Source: Limnochorda sp. LNt (GTDB lineage Bacteria > Bacillota > Limnochordia > Limnochordales > Geochordaceae). Taken from it: DNA of 64,000 nt. The stretch covers positions 2,897,641 to 2,961,640 of the forward strand of contig NZ_CP141614.1 of the NCBI RefSeq assembly GCF_035593265.1. Reading direction: 5' to 3'. Shown in pieces: positions 1 to 7,932 of this stretch. The translations under genes and the position numbers were made by a program. Below the pieces are notes generated by a model. It did not search any database. It was not told the origin of the DNA and saw nothing but the letters and a program-made list of their open reading frames with translations. The stretch's first letter is position 1. Each line of letters opens with the position of its first letter.

Positions 1-251
1 TGTCTCTGCGGGCCTGGGGGACGCCGCGCGTGCGCCCCCGCGGCCGGAGGGTAGCCGCGTGAGCAGCGGCCGGCAACGCAGGAGAGGCCGTCAGGGGCGT
101 CACCGGGGCGCAGGAGGACGGGTCGTTTGCTCGCGTCGGGCCACGACGTCCGCAGGCGAGCGCCCGCACGTGGTACGCCTGACGTGTGCCGGTCACATCG
201 GTCTCGGGCCGACGAGGCGCGTTCGCCCGACAAAAGCCGACGCAGCCGGAC
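1..251. other. no convincing gene
   Basis: Short GC-rich reading frames occur on both strands, but none has a recognisable domain or a convincing ribosome binding site. I see no RNA gene or repeat. The stretch is probably the region downstream of the acetyltransferase gene that ends at 252. Confidence 0.5.
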
Positions 252-839
252 TCAAAGCGACGCCGCCAGCGGACCGCCGCGGACCGGCTCCCGTCGCCAC
301 TCGGGGGCGAGCAGGCCGTAGATGACCATGTCGTGGAAGCGGCCGTCGACCCAGGCCCACTGGCGCAGCACGCCCTCCTCGCGGAAGCCGAGGCGCCTGG
401 GGATGGCCCGGCTGCGGTGGTTGCCCGTGGCGCAGCGGATCTCGACGCGGTGGAGGCCCAACGGCCCAAAGGCGTGGTCGACGACGGCCCGGCAGGCGCG
501 GGTCATGATGCCACGGCCCTGCAGGGGCTCGGCCAGCCAGTAGCCGATCTCCGTGCGGCGGTTGCGGCGGTCCACGTAGTGGAGGCCGATGGCCCCCGCA
601 AGCTCCTGGCGGTACCAGATCCCGGCCTGGAAGCCGTTGCCCTCGGCGAACTGCTGCAAGCTGCGCCGGATGAACGCCTCGGTCTGCTCCAGAGTGGTCT
701 CCGACTCCGCCCAGGGCAGCCAGCGCCGCAGGTAGGCCCGGTTGGCCTCGGTGAGGCGGTGCATGGCCCCGGCGTGCTCCAGCTCCAGCAGCCGCAGCTC
801 GATCTCGTCGTCCACCCGCCAGGCGAACATGGACTCCAT
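252..839 (-). CDS. GNAT family N-acetyltransferase (RimJ/RimL-like)
   Basis: A 195-residue single-domain GNAT protein that would transfer an acetyl group from acetyl-CoA to an amine, either a protein N-terminus or a small molecule. The acetyl-CoA pyrophosphate loop is visible as QGRG at residues 107-110 after the beta-4 strand EIGYWL. The C-terminal half has the RimJ/RimL pattern: RVEIRCATGNHRS, then RLGFREEGVLR at about 149-159. Length is normal for the family. The start is ambiguous: Met1 (839) lies directly against a GGGGGG run, whereas Met4 (830) has more normal spacing. It runs towards the window edge and diverges from the FadR-like gene. The substrate cannot be read from sequence. Confidence 0.88.
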   Translation of the reverse strand: MESMFAWRVDDEIELRLLELEHAGAMHRLTEANRAYLRRWLPWAESETTLEQTEAFIRRSLQQFAEGNGFQAGIWYRQELAGAIGLHYVDRRNRRTEIGYWLAEPLQGRGIMTRACRAVVDHAFGPLGLHRVEIRCATGNHRSRAIPRRLGFREEGVLRQWAWVDGRFHDMVIYGLLAPEWRREPVRGGPLAASL

Positions 840-1013
840 CCCCCCGAGAGGCGGCTCTGCGCGGCGGGGGCTTCGGGCACGTCCCCGGCCGGACGCCGCG
901 GAGCTTTCGCCCCCGGACGGCGCCCTCCTGTCGGCATCCCCAGCGGACCCGGCTGGACCGCCGGCGCCGGCGGTCGGGCGGGGTTCATGTGATCGCGCTC
1001 ATATGGTAGGCTC

Positions 1014-1046
1014 TGGTCGGACCACACAGCCCACATGGTCTGTCCA
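1014..1046. promoter_or_regulatory. tandem FadR-type operator upstream of the FadR-like gene
   Basis: TGGTCGGACCA at 1014-1024 is a perfect 11-bp palindrome and equals the core operator known for Escherichia coli FadR (TGGTCNGACCA). A second, near-perfect copy, TGGTCTGTCCA, lies at 1036-1046. Their centres (1019 and 1041) are 22 bp apart, about two helical turns, so two dimers could bind the same face. The sites lie 20-52 bp upstream of the start codon at 1066, which suggests autoregulation and control of the downstream oxidase gene. Sequence match is seen; function is inferred. Confidence 0.7.
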
Positions 1047-1065
1047 TCGCGGGAGACGGTGCGAG

Positions 1066-1392
1066 ATGGGTCTGCAAGCGGTGAGCAACTCGGTCCGCCT
1101 GCGTTGCGGCGGGCGGGCCCGTGGCTGGTCCGAACGGGCCGAGACCCAACTGGTGCGCGCCATCCTCCAGGGCCGCCACCGGCCCGGCACCTGGCTGCCA
1201 CCCGAGCGCGAGCTGGCCGCTCTCCTCGGCGTCTCCCGGCCGGCCCTACGTGAGGCCCTGCAGCGTCTGGCCCTGGACGGCTGGATCACCCTGCGACGCG
1301 GGCAGCCCGCCGTCGTCATCGAGCTTTGGAGGGTGTCATGCGAGGGTGAGACGCCATGCGACGATGGAACGGCTGGGGCGATGAGCGGGTGA
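1066..1392 (+). CDS. stand-alone FadR-like GntR winged-helix regulator (no effector domain)
   Basis: A 108-residue protein made almost only of a GntR-type winged helix. Residues about 24-85 follow the E. coli FadR N-terminal domain closely: PPERELAALLGVSRPALREA, then LQRLALDGWITLRRGQP with the recognition helix and wing, then ELW at the point where FadR begins its linker. The all-helical acyl-CoA-binding domain (about 150 residues in FadR) is absent; the gene stops after a short Gly/Ala-rich tail. ATG 1066 follows GGGAGACGG. The stop TGA overlaps a possible GTG start (1389) of the next gene, so the two are probably co-transcribed. It may be a deletion derivative or a ligand-insensitive repressor. 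Confidence 0.82.
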   Translation: MGLQAVSNSVRLRCGGRARGWSERAETQLVRAILQGRHRPGTWLPPERELAALLGVSRPALREALQRLALDGWITLRRGQPAVVIELWRVSCEGETPCDDGTAGAMSG

Positions 1393-3860
1393 CCTATCCC
1401 GTGCCGCCGGGGGCCCGCCGCCTGCTCGGGGCGGCGGTGGGGCCCGGCGAGCGGCCCCGTGACGCGACCCTACCCGAGGTGGTGGCCCGAGTCCCGCCCT
1501 CCCGCCTGCCCCCTCATCCCCTGGTGAGCGTCGACGCCGAGCAGCGGGTGCGCCATGCCCTGGGACAGAGCCTGCCCGACTGGATCGCCGCGCGCAGCGG
1601 GCGCATCCCGGCCTTCCCCGATGGGGTCGCCTACCCCGCCACGCCCGAGGAGGTGCTTGAGCTGCTGCGCTTCGCAGCCGCCAGCGGCGCCCGGCTCATC
1701 CCCTACGGCGGTGGCACCAGCGTGGTGGGGCACCTGACGGTGCCGCCCGGCGAGGCCCCGGTGCTCAGCGTCGATCTGGACCGCCTCAGCCGCCTGATTC
1801 GCCTCGACGAGCGAAGCGCCCTGGCCACCTTCGGGGCGGGGGTGAGGGGGCCCGAGCTGGAGGCGTCCCTGCGGGCCCGGGGCTGGACGCTGGGCCACTA
1901 CCCCCAATCGTTCGAGTACTCGACCCTGGGGGGCTGGGTGGCCACCCGCTCGGCCGGGCAGCAGTCCATCTGGTACGGGCGTATCGAGGACCTCTTCGCC
2001 GGCGGCGTGCTGGAGGCCCCCGCCGGCACGGTGACGCTGCCGCCGTGGCCGGCCTCCGCGGCCGGGCCGGACCTGCGCCACCTGGTGCTGGGCTCGGAGG
2101 GGCGCCTCGGCATCCTGACCGAGGTGACGGTGCGGGTGCGGCGGCTCCCCGAGGCCGAGGCGTTCGCGGCGGTCTTCTTCCCGGCCTTCGAGCCGGGCCT
2201 CGAGGCGATGCGGGCGCTGGCGCAGGCGGAGGTGGGGCTCTCGATGGTGCGCCTGAGCACCCCCGGGGAGACCGCCACCACCCTGGCCATGGCCGGCCAC
2301 GAACGGGCGTTGCGCCTGCTGGAGCGGTGGGTCGCCCTCCGGGGAGCCGGACCCGACAAGTGCCTGCTCATCCTGGGCGCCACGGGCTGGCGCTCGCACG
2401 TCCGCCGGGCGCTGGCCCGGGCCCTGGCCATCTGCGCCGACCACCGGGGCGTCTACGCCGGGCGCACCTTCGGGCGGGAGTGGGTGCGCCAGCGTTTCCG
2501 AGCCCCCTACCTGCGCAACACCCTTTGGGAGATGGGCTACGCCGTCGACACCCTGGAGACCGCAGGCACCTGGGTGCAGGTGCCGGGCCTGGTGACCGCC
2601 GTCGAGCGGGCCCTGCAGGGCGCCCTGGAGGCCGAGGGCGAGCGCGTCTACGTCTTCACCCACCTCTCCCACGTCTATCGCCAGGGCTCCAACGTCTACA
2701 CCACCTACCTCTTCCGGCTGGCCCCGGACCCCGAGGTCAACCTGCGACGGTGGCGGCGTCTCAAGGAGGCGGCCAGCCGCGCCATCGTGGCCGCGGGCGG
2801 CACCGTCAGCCACCAGCACGGGGAGGTGACCGGCCTCCTGCAGCGCCGCAGCGGCGCGGTGGAGGGGGTGGCGGTGCGAGACCGGGTGAGCGGCCGCACC
2901 GCCGAGGTGCGCGCCCGGGTGGTGATCAACGCCGCGGGCGCCTGGGCGGACGCCCTGCGGGGCCAGGTGGGCCGCCCGCCGCGGCTGCGGCAGCTGCGCG
3001 GCAGCCACCTGCTCTTCCCGGGCTGGCGAGTGCCTTTGGCCACGGGCCTCAACCTGTTCCATCCACGAGACGGCCGCCCCCTTTACGTGCTGCCGTGGGA
3101 GGGCATGACGCTGGTGGGCACGACCGACGTCGACCACGGCGACGGCCTCGACGACGAGCCCCGCATCCATCCCGACGAAGGAGCGTACCTGCTGGAGGCG
3201 GTGCAGCATCTCTTCCCGGCGCTGGACCTTGAGGCCCGAGACGTGGTGGCCACCTTCGCCGGCGTGCGGCCCGTGGTCGGCTCCGGCAAGGCCGATCCCT
3301 CCCGGGAGCCCCGGGACTGGGCCATCTGGGACGAGGGGCTGGTCACCGTGACGGGCGGCAAGCTCACCACCTTCGGAGCCATGGCGCGGGCGGCCATGGC
3401 CGCGGCCCGCCGGCGCCTGCCCGATGCGCCGGATAAGCGGCCGACCGAGGAGTCGGGCAGCCACCGAGGCGAGCCGGCCCGCGACGCGGCCGAGGCCCTG
3501 GCGTCGCTCGACGAGACCCTGCGCCGGCGCCTGCTGGGCCGCTACGGTCACCGGACCGTGGATCTGGTGCGCCGGGCCCGCCCCGGCGAGCTGGAGCTCG
3601 TCCCCGGCACGACCGTCACGTGGGCGGAGCTGCGCTGGGCCATCGAGGAGGAGTCTGTCGTGCACCTCGACGACCTGCTCCTGCGGCGGGTGCGGCTCGG
3701 GCTGCAGCTCCCTCAGGGCGGGGCGGCCATGCTGCCCCGGCTGCGTCCGCTGGCACAGGAGAGCCTGGGCTGGGACGACGCGCGTTGGGAGGCTGAGGCG
3801 TCTCGCTACCGGCAGCTCTGGGCTTGGGCATGCGGCCCAGAGAATCTGGCAGCCGGGTAG
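1356..3860 (+). CDS. chimeric FAD protein: AGPS-like FAD-binding oxidase fused to C-terminal GlpD
   Basis: An 834-residue protein with two halves. Residues 1-489 resemble alkylglycerone-phosphate synthase / FAD_binding_4 oxidases: PYGGGTSVVGHL near 115-126, SFEYSTLGGWVATRSAG, and the AGPS-type active-site segment ending GGTVSHQHG at about 481-489. At Gly489 the sequence switches to the middle of FAD-dependent glycerol-3-phosphate dehydrogenase (GlpD): EVTGLL, VVINAAGAWADALR, YVLPWEGMTLVGTTDVDHGD, FAGVRPVV, TGGKLTTFGAMARAAM and a helical C-terminus. The GlpD GxGxxG dinucleotide fold (about 150-170 residues) and the last AGPS residues are missing. The join looks like an in-frame deletion between two neighbouring genes, or an assembly collapse. 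ATG 1356 or GTG 1389 (GTGA overlap with the regulator stop) may be the start. GlpD activity is unlikely; the AGPS-type half could still bind FAD. Confidence 0.8.
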   Translation: MRRWNGWGDERVTYPVPPGARRLLGAAVGPGERPRDATLPEVVARVPPSRLPPHPLVSVDAEQRVRHALGQSLPDWIAARSGRIPAFPDGVAYPATPEEVLELLRFAAASGARLIPYGGGTSVVGHLTVPPGEAPVLSVDLDRLSRLIRLDERSALATFGAGVRGPELEASLRARGWTLGHYPQSFEYSTLGGWVATRSAGQQSIWYGRIEDLFAGGVLEAPAGTVTLPPWPASAAGPDLRHLVLGSEGRLGILTEVTVRVRRLPEAEAFAAVFFPAFEPGLEAMRALAQAEVGLSMVRLSTPGETATTLAMAGHERALRLLERWVALRGAGPDKCLLILGATGWRSHVRRALARALAICADHRGVYAGRTFGREWVRQRFRAPYLRNTLWEMGYAVDTLETAGTWVQVPGLVTAVERALQGALEAEGERVYVFTHLSHVYRQGSNVYTTYLFRLAPDPEVNLRRWRRLKEAASRAIVAAGGTVSHQHGEVTGLLQRRSGAVEGVAVRDRVSGRTAEVRARVVINAAGAWADALRGQVGRPPRLRQLRGSHLLFPGWRVPLATGLNLFHPRDGRPLYVLPWEGMTLVGTTDVDHGDGLDDEPRIHPDEGAYLLEAVQHLFPALDLEARDVVATFAGVRPVVGSGKADPSREPRDWAIWDEGLVTVTGGKLTTFGAMARAAMAAARRRLPDAPDKRPTEESGSHRGEPARDAAEALASLDETLRRRLLGRYGHRTVDLVRRARPGELELVPGTTVTWAELRWAIEEESVVHLDDLLLRRVRLGLQLPQGGAAMLPRLRPLAQESLGWDDARWEAEASRYRQLWAWACGPENLAAG

Positions 3861-3973
3861 CGAGGCCGCGGGCGGCGCGTGCTATACTGCACCGTTGATC
3901 AGCCTGCGAGCCGGCCCGTGCCGCCGGGCGCGAGGCCACATCGCAGCCCGCCGGCGGCGGTGGGGGTGGCACG

Positions 3974-5572
3974 TTGGCGCCGGACCGGCGCATGCGCACC
4001 GTCTACGCCCTGATGCTGGCGATGTTCCTCACGGCCATCGACGCCACCGTGGTGGACACCGCTATGCCGCGGATCGTAGGCTCGCTGGGCGGCTTCTCCA
4101 TGCTGACGTGGCTCGTCACCGCCTACCTGCTCACCTCCACGTCGACCGTGCCCGTCTACGGCAAGCTGGCGGACCTCTTCGGGCGGCGGCGCACCTTCGC
4201 CGTGGGGGCCACCCTCTTCCTCGCAGGCTCGGCGCTGTGCGGGCTGGCCCGCAGCATGCCCCAGCTCGTCGCCTTCCGGGCGCTGCAGGGCCTGGGGGCG
4301 GGGGCGGTGCAGCCGGTCGTGCAGACCATCATCGGGGACCTCTTCTCGCCGCAGGAACGGGCCCGTTACCAGGCCTGGTTCTCGGCGGTGTGGGGCATCT
4401 CCGCGCTGGTGGGGCCGCTGGTCGGCGGGCTGGTGGTGGACCACGTCTCCTGGCGGTGGCTCTTCTACATCAACCTGCCCCTGGGCGGGCTCGCCATCTA
4501 TATGGTGCTGACCCAGCTCGAGGAACGGGCACCCCGGCGGGCCGCCACCATCGACTACCTGGGCTCGGCCCTGCTGACGATCGGCACGTCGGCCGTGTTG
4601 CTGGCCTTGCTCGAGGGTGGGGTCACGTTGCCGTGGGGCTCGGCCCCCGTCCTGGCGCTGCTGGGAGGCGGGGCGGCGCTGCTGGCCCTCTTCGTCCTGC
4701 AGGAGCGCCGCCACCCCGACCCCATGCTGCCGCTCGACCTCTTCCGCACGCCCACCATCGGGCTGGCCAACCTGGCCACGTTCATGATCGGCGGGGTCTT
4801 CTACGGCACGACGGTCTTCCTGCCGCTGTGGGCACAGGGGGTCCAGGGCTACTCGGCGACCCGGTCCGGCGCCTCGCTGCTTTGGCTGTCGGTGGGGTGG
4901 CCGCTGGCCTCCATCTTCGCCAGCCGCTACATCCTGCGAGTCGGCCAGCGGCGAGCGGCGGCGCTGGGGCTCGTGCTGCAGACGGCGGCCTCGGTGGGAC
5001 TGCTGGTGCTGGCGCGGCTGCACCGGGAGCTACCCGAGCTGGCCTTCGCCGGCGTTACCTTCGTCATCGGGGCGGGGATGGGGCTGGCGACCCTGTCGTT
5101 CATCCTGGGCGTCCAGAGCGCCGTCGGCTGGGAGCGGCGCGGGGTGGCGACGGCGTCGCTGCAGTTCGTGCGGACGCTGGGAGGGCTCGTGTGGGTGGCG
5201 CTGATGGGCGCCGCCGTCAACCGGACGCTGGCGGCGCACTTGCGGGCCCTGCCGGAGGTCAGCGTGCGCACGAGCGCGCAGGCGGCCGCCTTCGCCAGCG
5301 ACCTGCTCGACCCGGTCCAGCGCGCCGTGCTCTCGCCGGCCACGGTGGAGGCGGCCCGGGAGGCACTGGCCCAGGCGCTGCGGGGCGTGCACGAGTTGAT
5401 GGTGGTGTGCGCGGCGGTGGCGCTGGCCATCACGCTCTTGCTGCCCGACGTGCGCCTGGGCGAGAGGGCTTCGGCACCCGGGGCAAGAGCCGGCGCGGCG
5501 GCGGTCCAGGGCCCGGGTAGCGGCGCGGGTGTGCCCGAGCCGGCCTCGGAGTCAGCACGCTCGTCGGAGTGA
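3974..5572 (+). CDS. DHA2-family MFS drug/proton antiporter (EmrB/QacA type)
   Basis: A 532-residue integral membrane protein with about 14 predicted hydrophobic segments, typical of the DHA2 (EmrB/QacA) family that exports drugs in exchange for protons. Family motifs are clear: LTAIDATVVDTAMPRI (motif D1) in helix 1, GKLADLFGRRRTFA (motif A) near 55-70, and FRALQGLGAGAVQPV (motif B) near 100. The hydrophilic tail after residue 500 is Ala/Gly/Ser-rich and probably disordered. The start is TTG 3974 after GGGGGTGG; ATG 3992 is an alternative. It stands alone in a plus-strand run after the chimeric oxidase. Substrate unknown. Confidence 0.93.
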   Translation: MAPDRRMRTVYALMLAMFLTAIDATVVDTAMPRIVGSLGGFSMLTWLVTAYLLTSTSTVPVYGKLADLFGRRRTFAVGATLFLAGSALCGLARSMPQLVAFRALQGLGAGAVQPVVQTIIGDLFSPQERARYQAWFSAVWGISALVGPLVGGLVVDHVSWRWLFYINLPLGGLAIYMVLTQLEERAPRRAATIDYLGSALLTIGTSAVLLALLEGGVTLPWGSAPVLALLGGGAALLALFVLQERRHPDPMLPLDLFRTPTIGLANLATFMIGGVFYGTTVFLPLWAQGVQGYSATRSGASLLWLSVGWPLASIFASRYILRVGQRRAAALGLVLQTAASVGLLVLARLHRELPELAFAGVTFVIGAGMGLATLSFILGVQSAVGWERRGVATASLQFVRTLGGLVWVALMGAAVNRTLAAHLRALPEVSVRTSAQAAAFASDLLDPVQRAVLSPATVEAAREALAQALRGVHELMVVCAAVALAITLLLPDVRLGERASAPGARAGAAAVQGPGSGAGVPEPASESARSSE

Positions 5573-5580
5573 CCTCGAGG

Positions 5581-5620
5581 CGTCGAATGGTGAGCTTCGA
5601 CCTGTCCGCCGCCCATCATG
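5581..5620. repeat. 40-bp imperfect repeat, partner at 7345-7384
   Basis: The 40 bases at 5581-5620 match 7345-7384 in the same orientation at 35 positions. At the second site they encode the N-terminus (ADGSKLTIRR) of the minus-strand gene ending at 6891; at the first they would encode ADRSKLTIRR and then lose reading similarity. The first copy looks like the stump of a second copy of that gene, or a shared regulatory segment. The rest of 5573-5767 shows nothing I recognise. Confidence 0.6.
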
Positions 5621-5767
5621 GGCCGGCATCATCCGACCAAGAGGGTGGCTCCCCAAGAGGATCGAATGACCCCCCTGGCCGGGCTCGACCCGGCCTGTGA
5701 AGTGATGCGATCTGCTTGAAGGGACGCTGGCTACTTGCGGTCTCCCAGACAGGCCACGAGGCAGGAG

Positions 5768-6958
5768 ATGAAGAGCCGGATCTCGGTGACGGGGAACCCC
5801 GCGTACGACGGGAGGCCGTTCACGGCGTTCGCCACGGTCACGCCTGAGACCGATGTGGCCAGTCTCAACCTCAATTGGGGGGAGAGAGACCTCCCCGAAC
5901 GCGAGCGGACCAAGCACGTCCACGGGTTGCACCCTTACCTGGGCAAGTTCATCCCGCAGCTCGTCGAGGTCTTCTTGCGCAAGTACAGGCCCAAGGTGGT
6001 GTGCGACCCGTTTTGCGGATCCGGCACGACCCTCGTCGAGGCCAACGCCCTTGGCATCGACGCGGTGGGCTGCGACATCTCGGCGTTCAACTGTCTGCTG
6101 ACGAAGGTCAAGACCTATCGGTACGACCTGAGGCTCCTGGAGCGTTCGGTGCATGACATCCTGGTGCAGCTCGACCTCAGACTGCAGCCCAACCTCTTCG
6201 GAGCTCCGCAAGAGGTCGAGGAGTCTCAGAGCGAGTACCTCCGGGCCTGGTACACGCCGGAGGTGCTGAGGCAACTGCTTCTCTACCGGTCGTTGATCTC
6301 GGCCTACCCGTACCAGGACCTGCTCAAGGTCGTCCTGTCCAGGGCGGCGCGTTCGTCACGCCTGACGAAACACTTCGAACTTGACTTTCCTAAGGCGCCG
6401 GTAACGGGGCCCTACTATTGCCACAAGCATCGCCGCACCTGCTACCCGGTGACCGACGCGACGGCTTTCTTGCGACGTTACAGCCTCGATGCACTGCGCC
6501 GCATCGAGACGTTCGCCCGTATCCGCACCGAGGCCCGCACCGAGATCCTCCAGGGCGATGCGCGCAGCGTGGCGTTTCCACCGTGTGATATGGTCTTGAC
6601 TTCGCCACCCTACGTTGGGCTTATCGACTACCACGAACAGCACCGCTACGCCTTCGAGTTGCTCGGGCTTCCCCAATCGCGCGAAGCCGAGATCGGAGCG
6701 TCCTGGAAAGGCGACTCGCAACGAGCCGTCGAGACCTACCTGGAGGACATGACCGAGGCTTTCGCCAACGTGATGCGCGCGATGCCGAGCGGAGGCGTGC
6801 TTGTGGTAATCGTGCACGACCGCAAAGACCTTTACGACCGGATCGCGCAACGGCTCGGCGTCAAGGTCGAGTACAGGCTACAGAGACACGTCAATCGACG
6901 CACCGGACGGCGAGCCGATGCCTTCTTCGAGGACGTGCTCGTATGGCGCCGTCTCTAA
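5768..6958 (+). CDS. orphan SAM-dependent DNA methyltransferase (TSPPY type)
   Basis: About 396 residues. The SAM-binding motif I, DPFCGSGTT, is at about residue 80 and the catalytic motif IV, TSPPY, at about 278, an order (I, long variable region, IV) like alpha-class amino-methyltransferases that make N6-methyladenine or N4-methylcytosine. The roughly 190 residues between them probably hold the target-recognition domain, including a His/Cys-rich patch (YYCHKHRRTCYP) that might bind metal. ATG 5768 follows GAGG at good spacing; TTG 5735 would add 11 residues. No endonuclease gene is adjacent, so it may be a solitary regulatory methylase or the relic of a restriction system. Target sequence unknown. 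Confidence 0.85.
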   Translation: MKSRISVTGNPAYDGRPFTAFATVTPETDVASLNLNWGERDLPERERTKHVHGLHPYLGKFIPQLVEVFLRKYRPKVVCDPFCGSGTTLVEANALGIDAVGCDISAFNCLLTKVKTYRYDLRLLERSVHDILVQLDLRLQPNLFGAPQEVEESQSEYLRAWYTPEVLRQLLLYRSLISAYPYQDLLKVVLSRAARSSRLTKHFELDFPKAPVTGPYYCHKHRRTCYPVTDATAFLRRYSLDALRRIETFARIRTEARTEILQGDARSVAFPPCDMVLTSPPYVGLIDYHEQHRYAFELLGLPQSREAEIGASWKGDSQRAVETYLEDMTEAFANVMRAMPSGGVLVVIVHDRKDLYDRIAQRLGVKVEYRLQRHVNRRTGRRADAFFEDVLVWRRL

Positions 6959-7376
6959 CCCACGAGGTCGTATCCAAGATAGGGGCGCTCCTGCGTATCC
7001 GAGATCGGTGCGCTCCTGCTCTGCCGTCGCGGACGCAACGACGCGATCTGGTTGCGTGGTTTGACCCGGGAACTATCTCGATGGCCCAAGCCTGTCGGCC
7101 GGCCGCCGTCAGGTAGCGCCGGGCGAGGGCGGCGTTGGGCTCGGGGCGGACGAGCCGGTCGTTCTCTGCGAAGCGCAAGTCGACGAGCTGCTGCCGTATC
7201 GAGACGGACGATCCCGCCAGCGTGATGACGAAGGCCACCTCGTCCGGGGCACCGGTCGACCCTACGATACCCGGCGTCTCGAAGCCGAGGACAGCGAAGC
7301 CAGGGCGGCGCCTCGCCCGGTCGTCCCAGGTGACGCGCTGCCCTCGTCGAATCGTTAGCTTCGACCCGTCCGCCAC
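6891..7376 (-). CDS. hypothetical protein, function unknown
   Basis: A 161-residue reading frame from GTG 7376. The first two thirds read like a true protein (SKLTIRRGQRVTWDD, GFAVLGFETPG, EVAFVITLAGSSVSIRQQL, then RYLTAAGRQAWAIEIVPG), while the last third is Arg-rich and crosses a 25-bp tandem repeat, so the original C-terminus may be lost. It overlaps the methyltransferase end by 68 bp on the opposite strand. Its first codons lie in the 40-bp repeat also found at 5581. I do not recognise the family. Confidence 0.45.
   Translation of the reverse strand: MADGSKLTIRRGQRVTWDDRARRRPGFAVLGFETPGIVGSTGAPDEVAFVITLAGSSVSIRQQLVDLRFAENDRLVRPEPNAALARRYLTAAGRQAWAIEIVPGSNHATRSRRCVRDGRAGAHRSRIRRSAPILDTTSWVRDGAIRARPRRRHRLAVRCVD
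6970..7019. repeat. 25-bp tandem direct repeat (two units)
   Basis: Two head-to-tail units of 25 bases (6970-6994 and 6995-7019) start GTATCC and end GCGCTCCTGC, with three mismatches between them. They lie just past the methyltransferase stop, inside the doubtful 3' part of the minus-strand hypothetical gene. Possibly replication slippage; a protein-binding role is also possible. Confidence 0.75.
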
Positions 7377-7439
7377 CCATCCTGTACCGACGTCGGCGCC
7401 TCCGGCGGACGAGGGAACCGGCGAAGGAGGCGATCTGCC

Positions 7440-7877
7440 GTGGAGGTTCGAGCCAGGACCTTCGTGCTGGCGAGTCCCGAGCGGGTCTACGACGCGCTCG
7501 CCACCCCCGAGGGGCTCAACGGGTGGTTCACGAGCGAGGCGGTCCTCGAGGCCCGCCCGGGCGGCCGGTTGCACCTGGTCTGGCGGGACTGGGGGGTGGA
7601 CCGCACCACGGTCGAGGACGACGGCCACGTCGTCGAGGCCTCGCGACCCGACCGGCTCGTATGGCGCTGGCACCCCGACACGCCTTCGTACACCACCGAG
7701 GTGGCCGTCACGCTGCAGCCACGGGATGGCGGCACGGTGGTGGAGGTGGTGGAGAGCGGCTTCGCAACCGACGAGGGCGGCCGGGCAGCCTTCGTGCAAA
7801 ACGCGGTGGGCTGGGGCGAGGCCCTCACCCTGCTGAAGGTGTACCTGGAGTACGGCATCCGAGCGCGGTGGCGTTGA
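7440..7877 (+). CDS. SRPBCC / AHSA1-domain protein
   Basis: A 145-residue START-like (AHSA1/Aha1 C-terminal) domain. It begins with the family's beta strand and first helix (RARTFVLASPERVYDALATP), followed by GLNGWF, the aromatic patch LHLVWRDW and the strand RLVWRWHPD. The C-terminal helix is WGEALTLLKVYLE. The family forms a helix-grip fold with a hydrophobic cavity and is often found beside small stress-response or acetyltransferase genes, as here. The GTG start follows AAGGAGG. Ligand or partner cannot be inferred. Confidence 0.85.
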   Translation: MEVRARTFVLASPERVYDALATPEGLNGWFTSEAVLEARPGGRLHLVWRDWGVDRTTVEDDGHVVEASRPDRLVWRWHPDTPSYTTEVAVTLQPRDGGTVVEVVESGFATDEGGRAAFVQNAVGWGEALTLLKVYLEYGIRARWR

Positions 7878-7932
7878 GACCGGGGGGCGGCTCGTTGCCG
7901 GCGTCGACTCCCGTAAAGGGTAGGTTCGACCC

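Noticed and set aside
1470..3665. A 731-codon minus-strand ORF opposite the AGPS-GlpD gene
   Set aside because: Its translation is Gly/Ala/Arg/His-rich with no domain. It mirrors the codon structure of the real gene in GC-rich DNA, as do the other long antisense frames (3899-5023, 13291-15909, 16454-19411, 48135-50099, 50702-52189).
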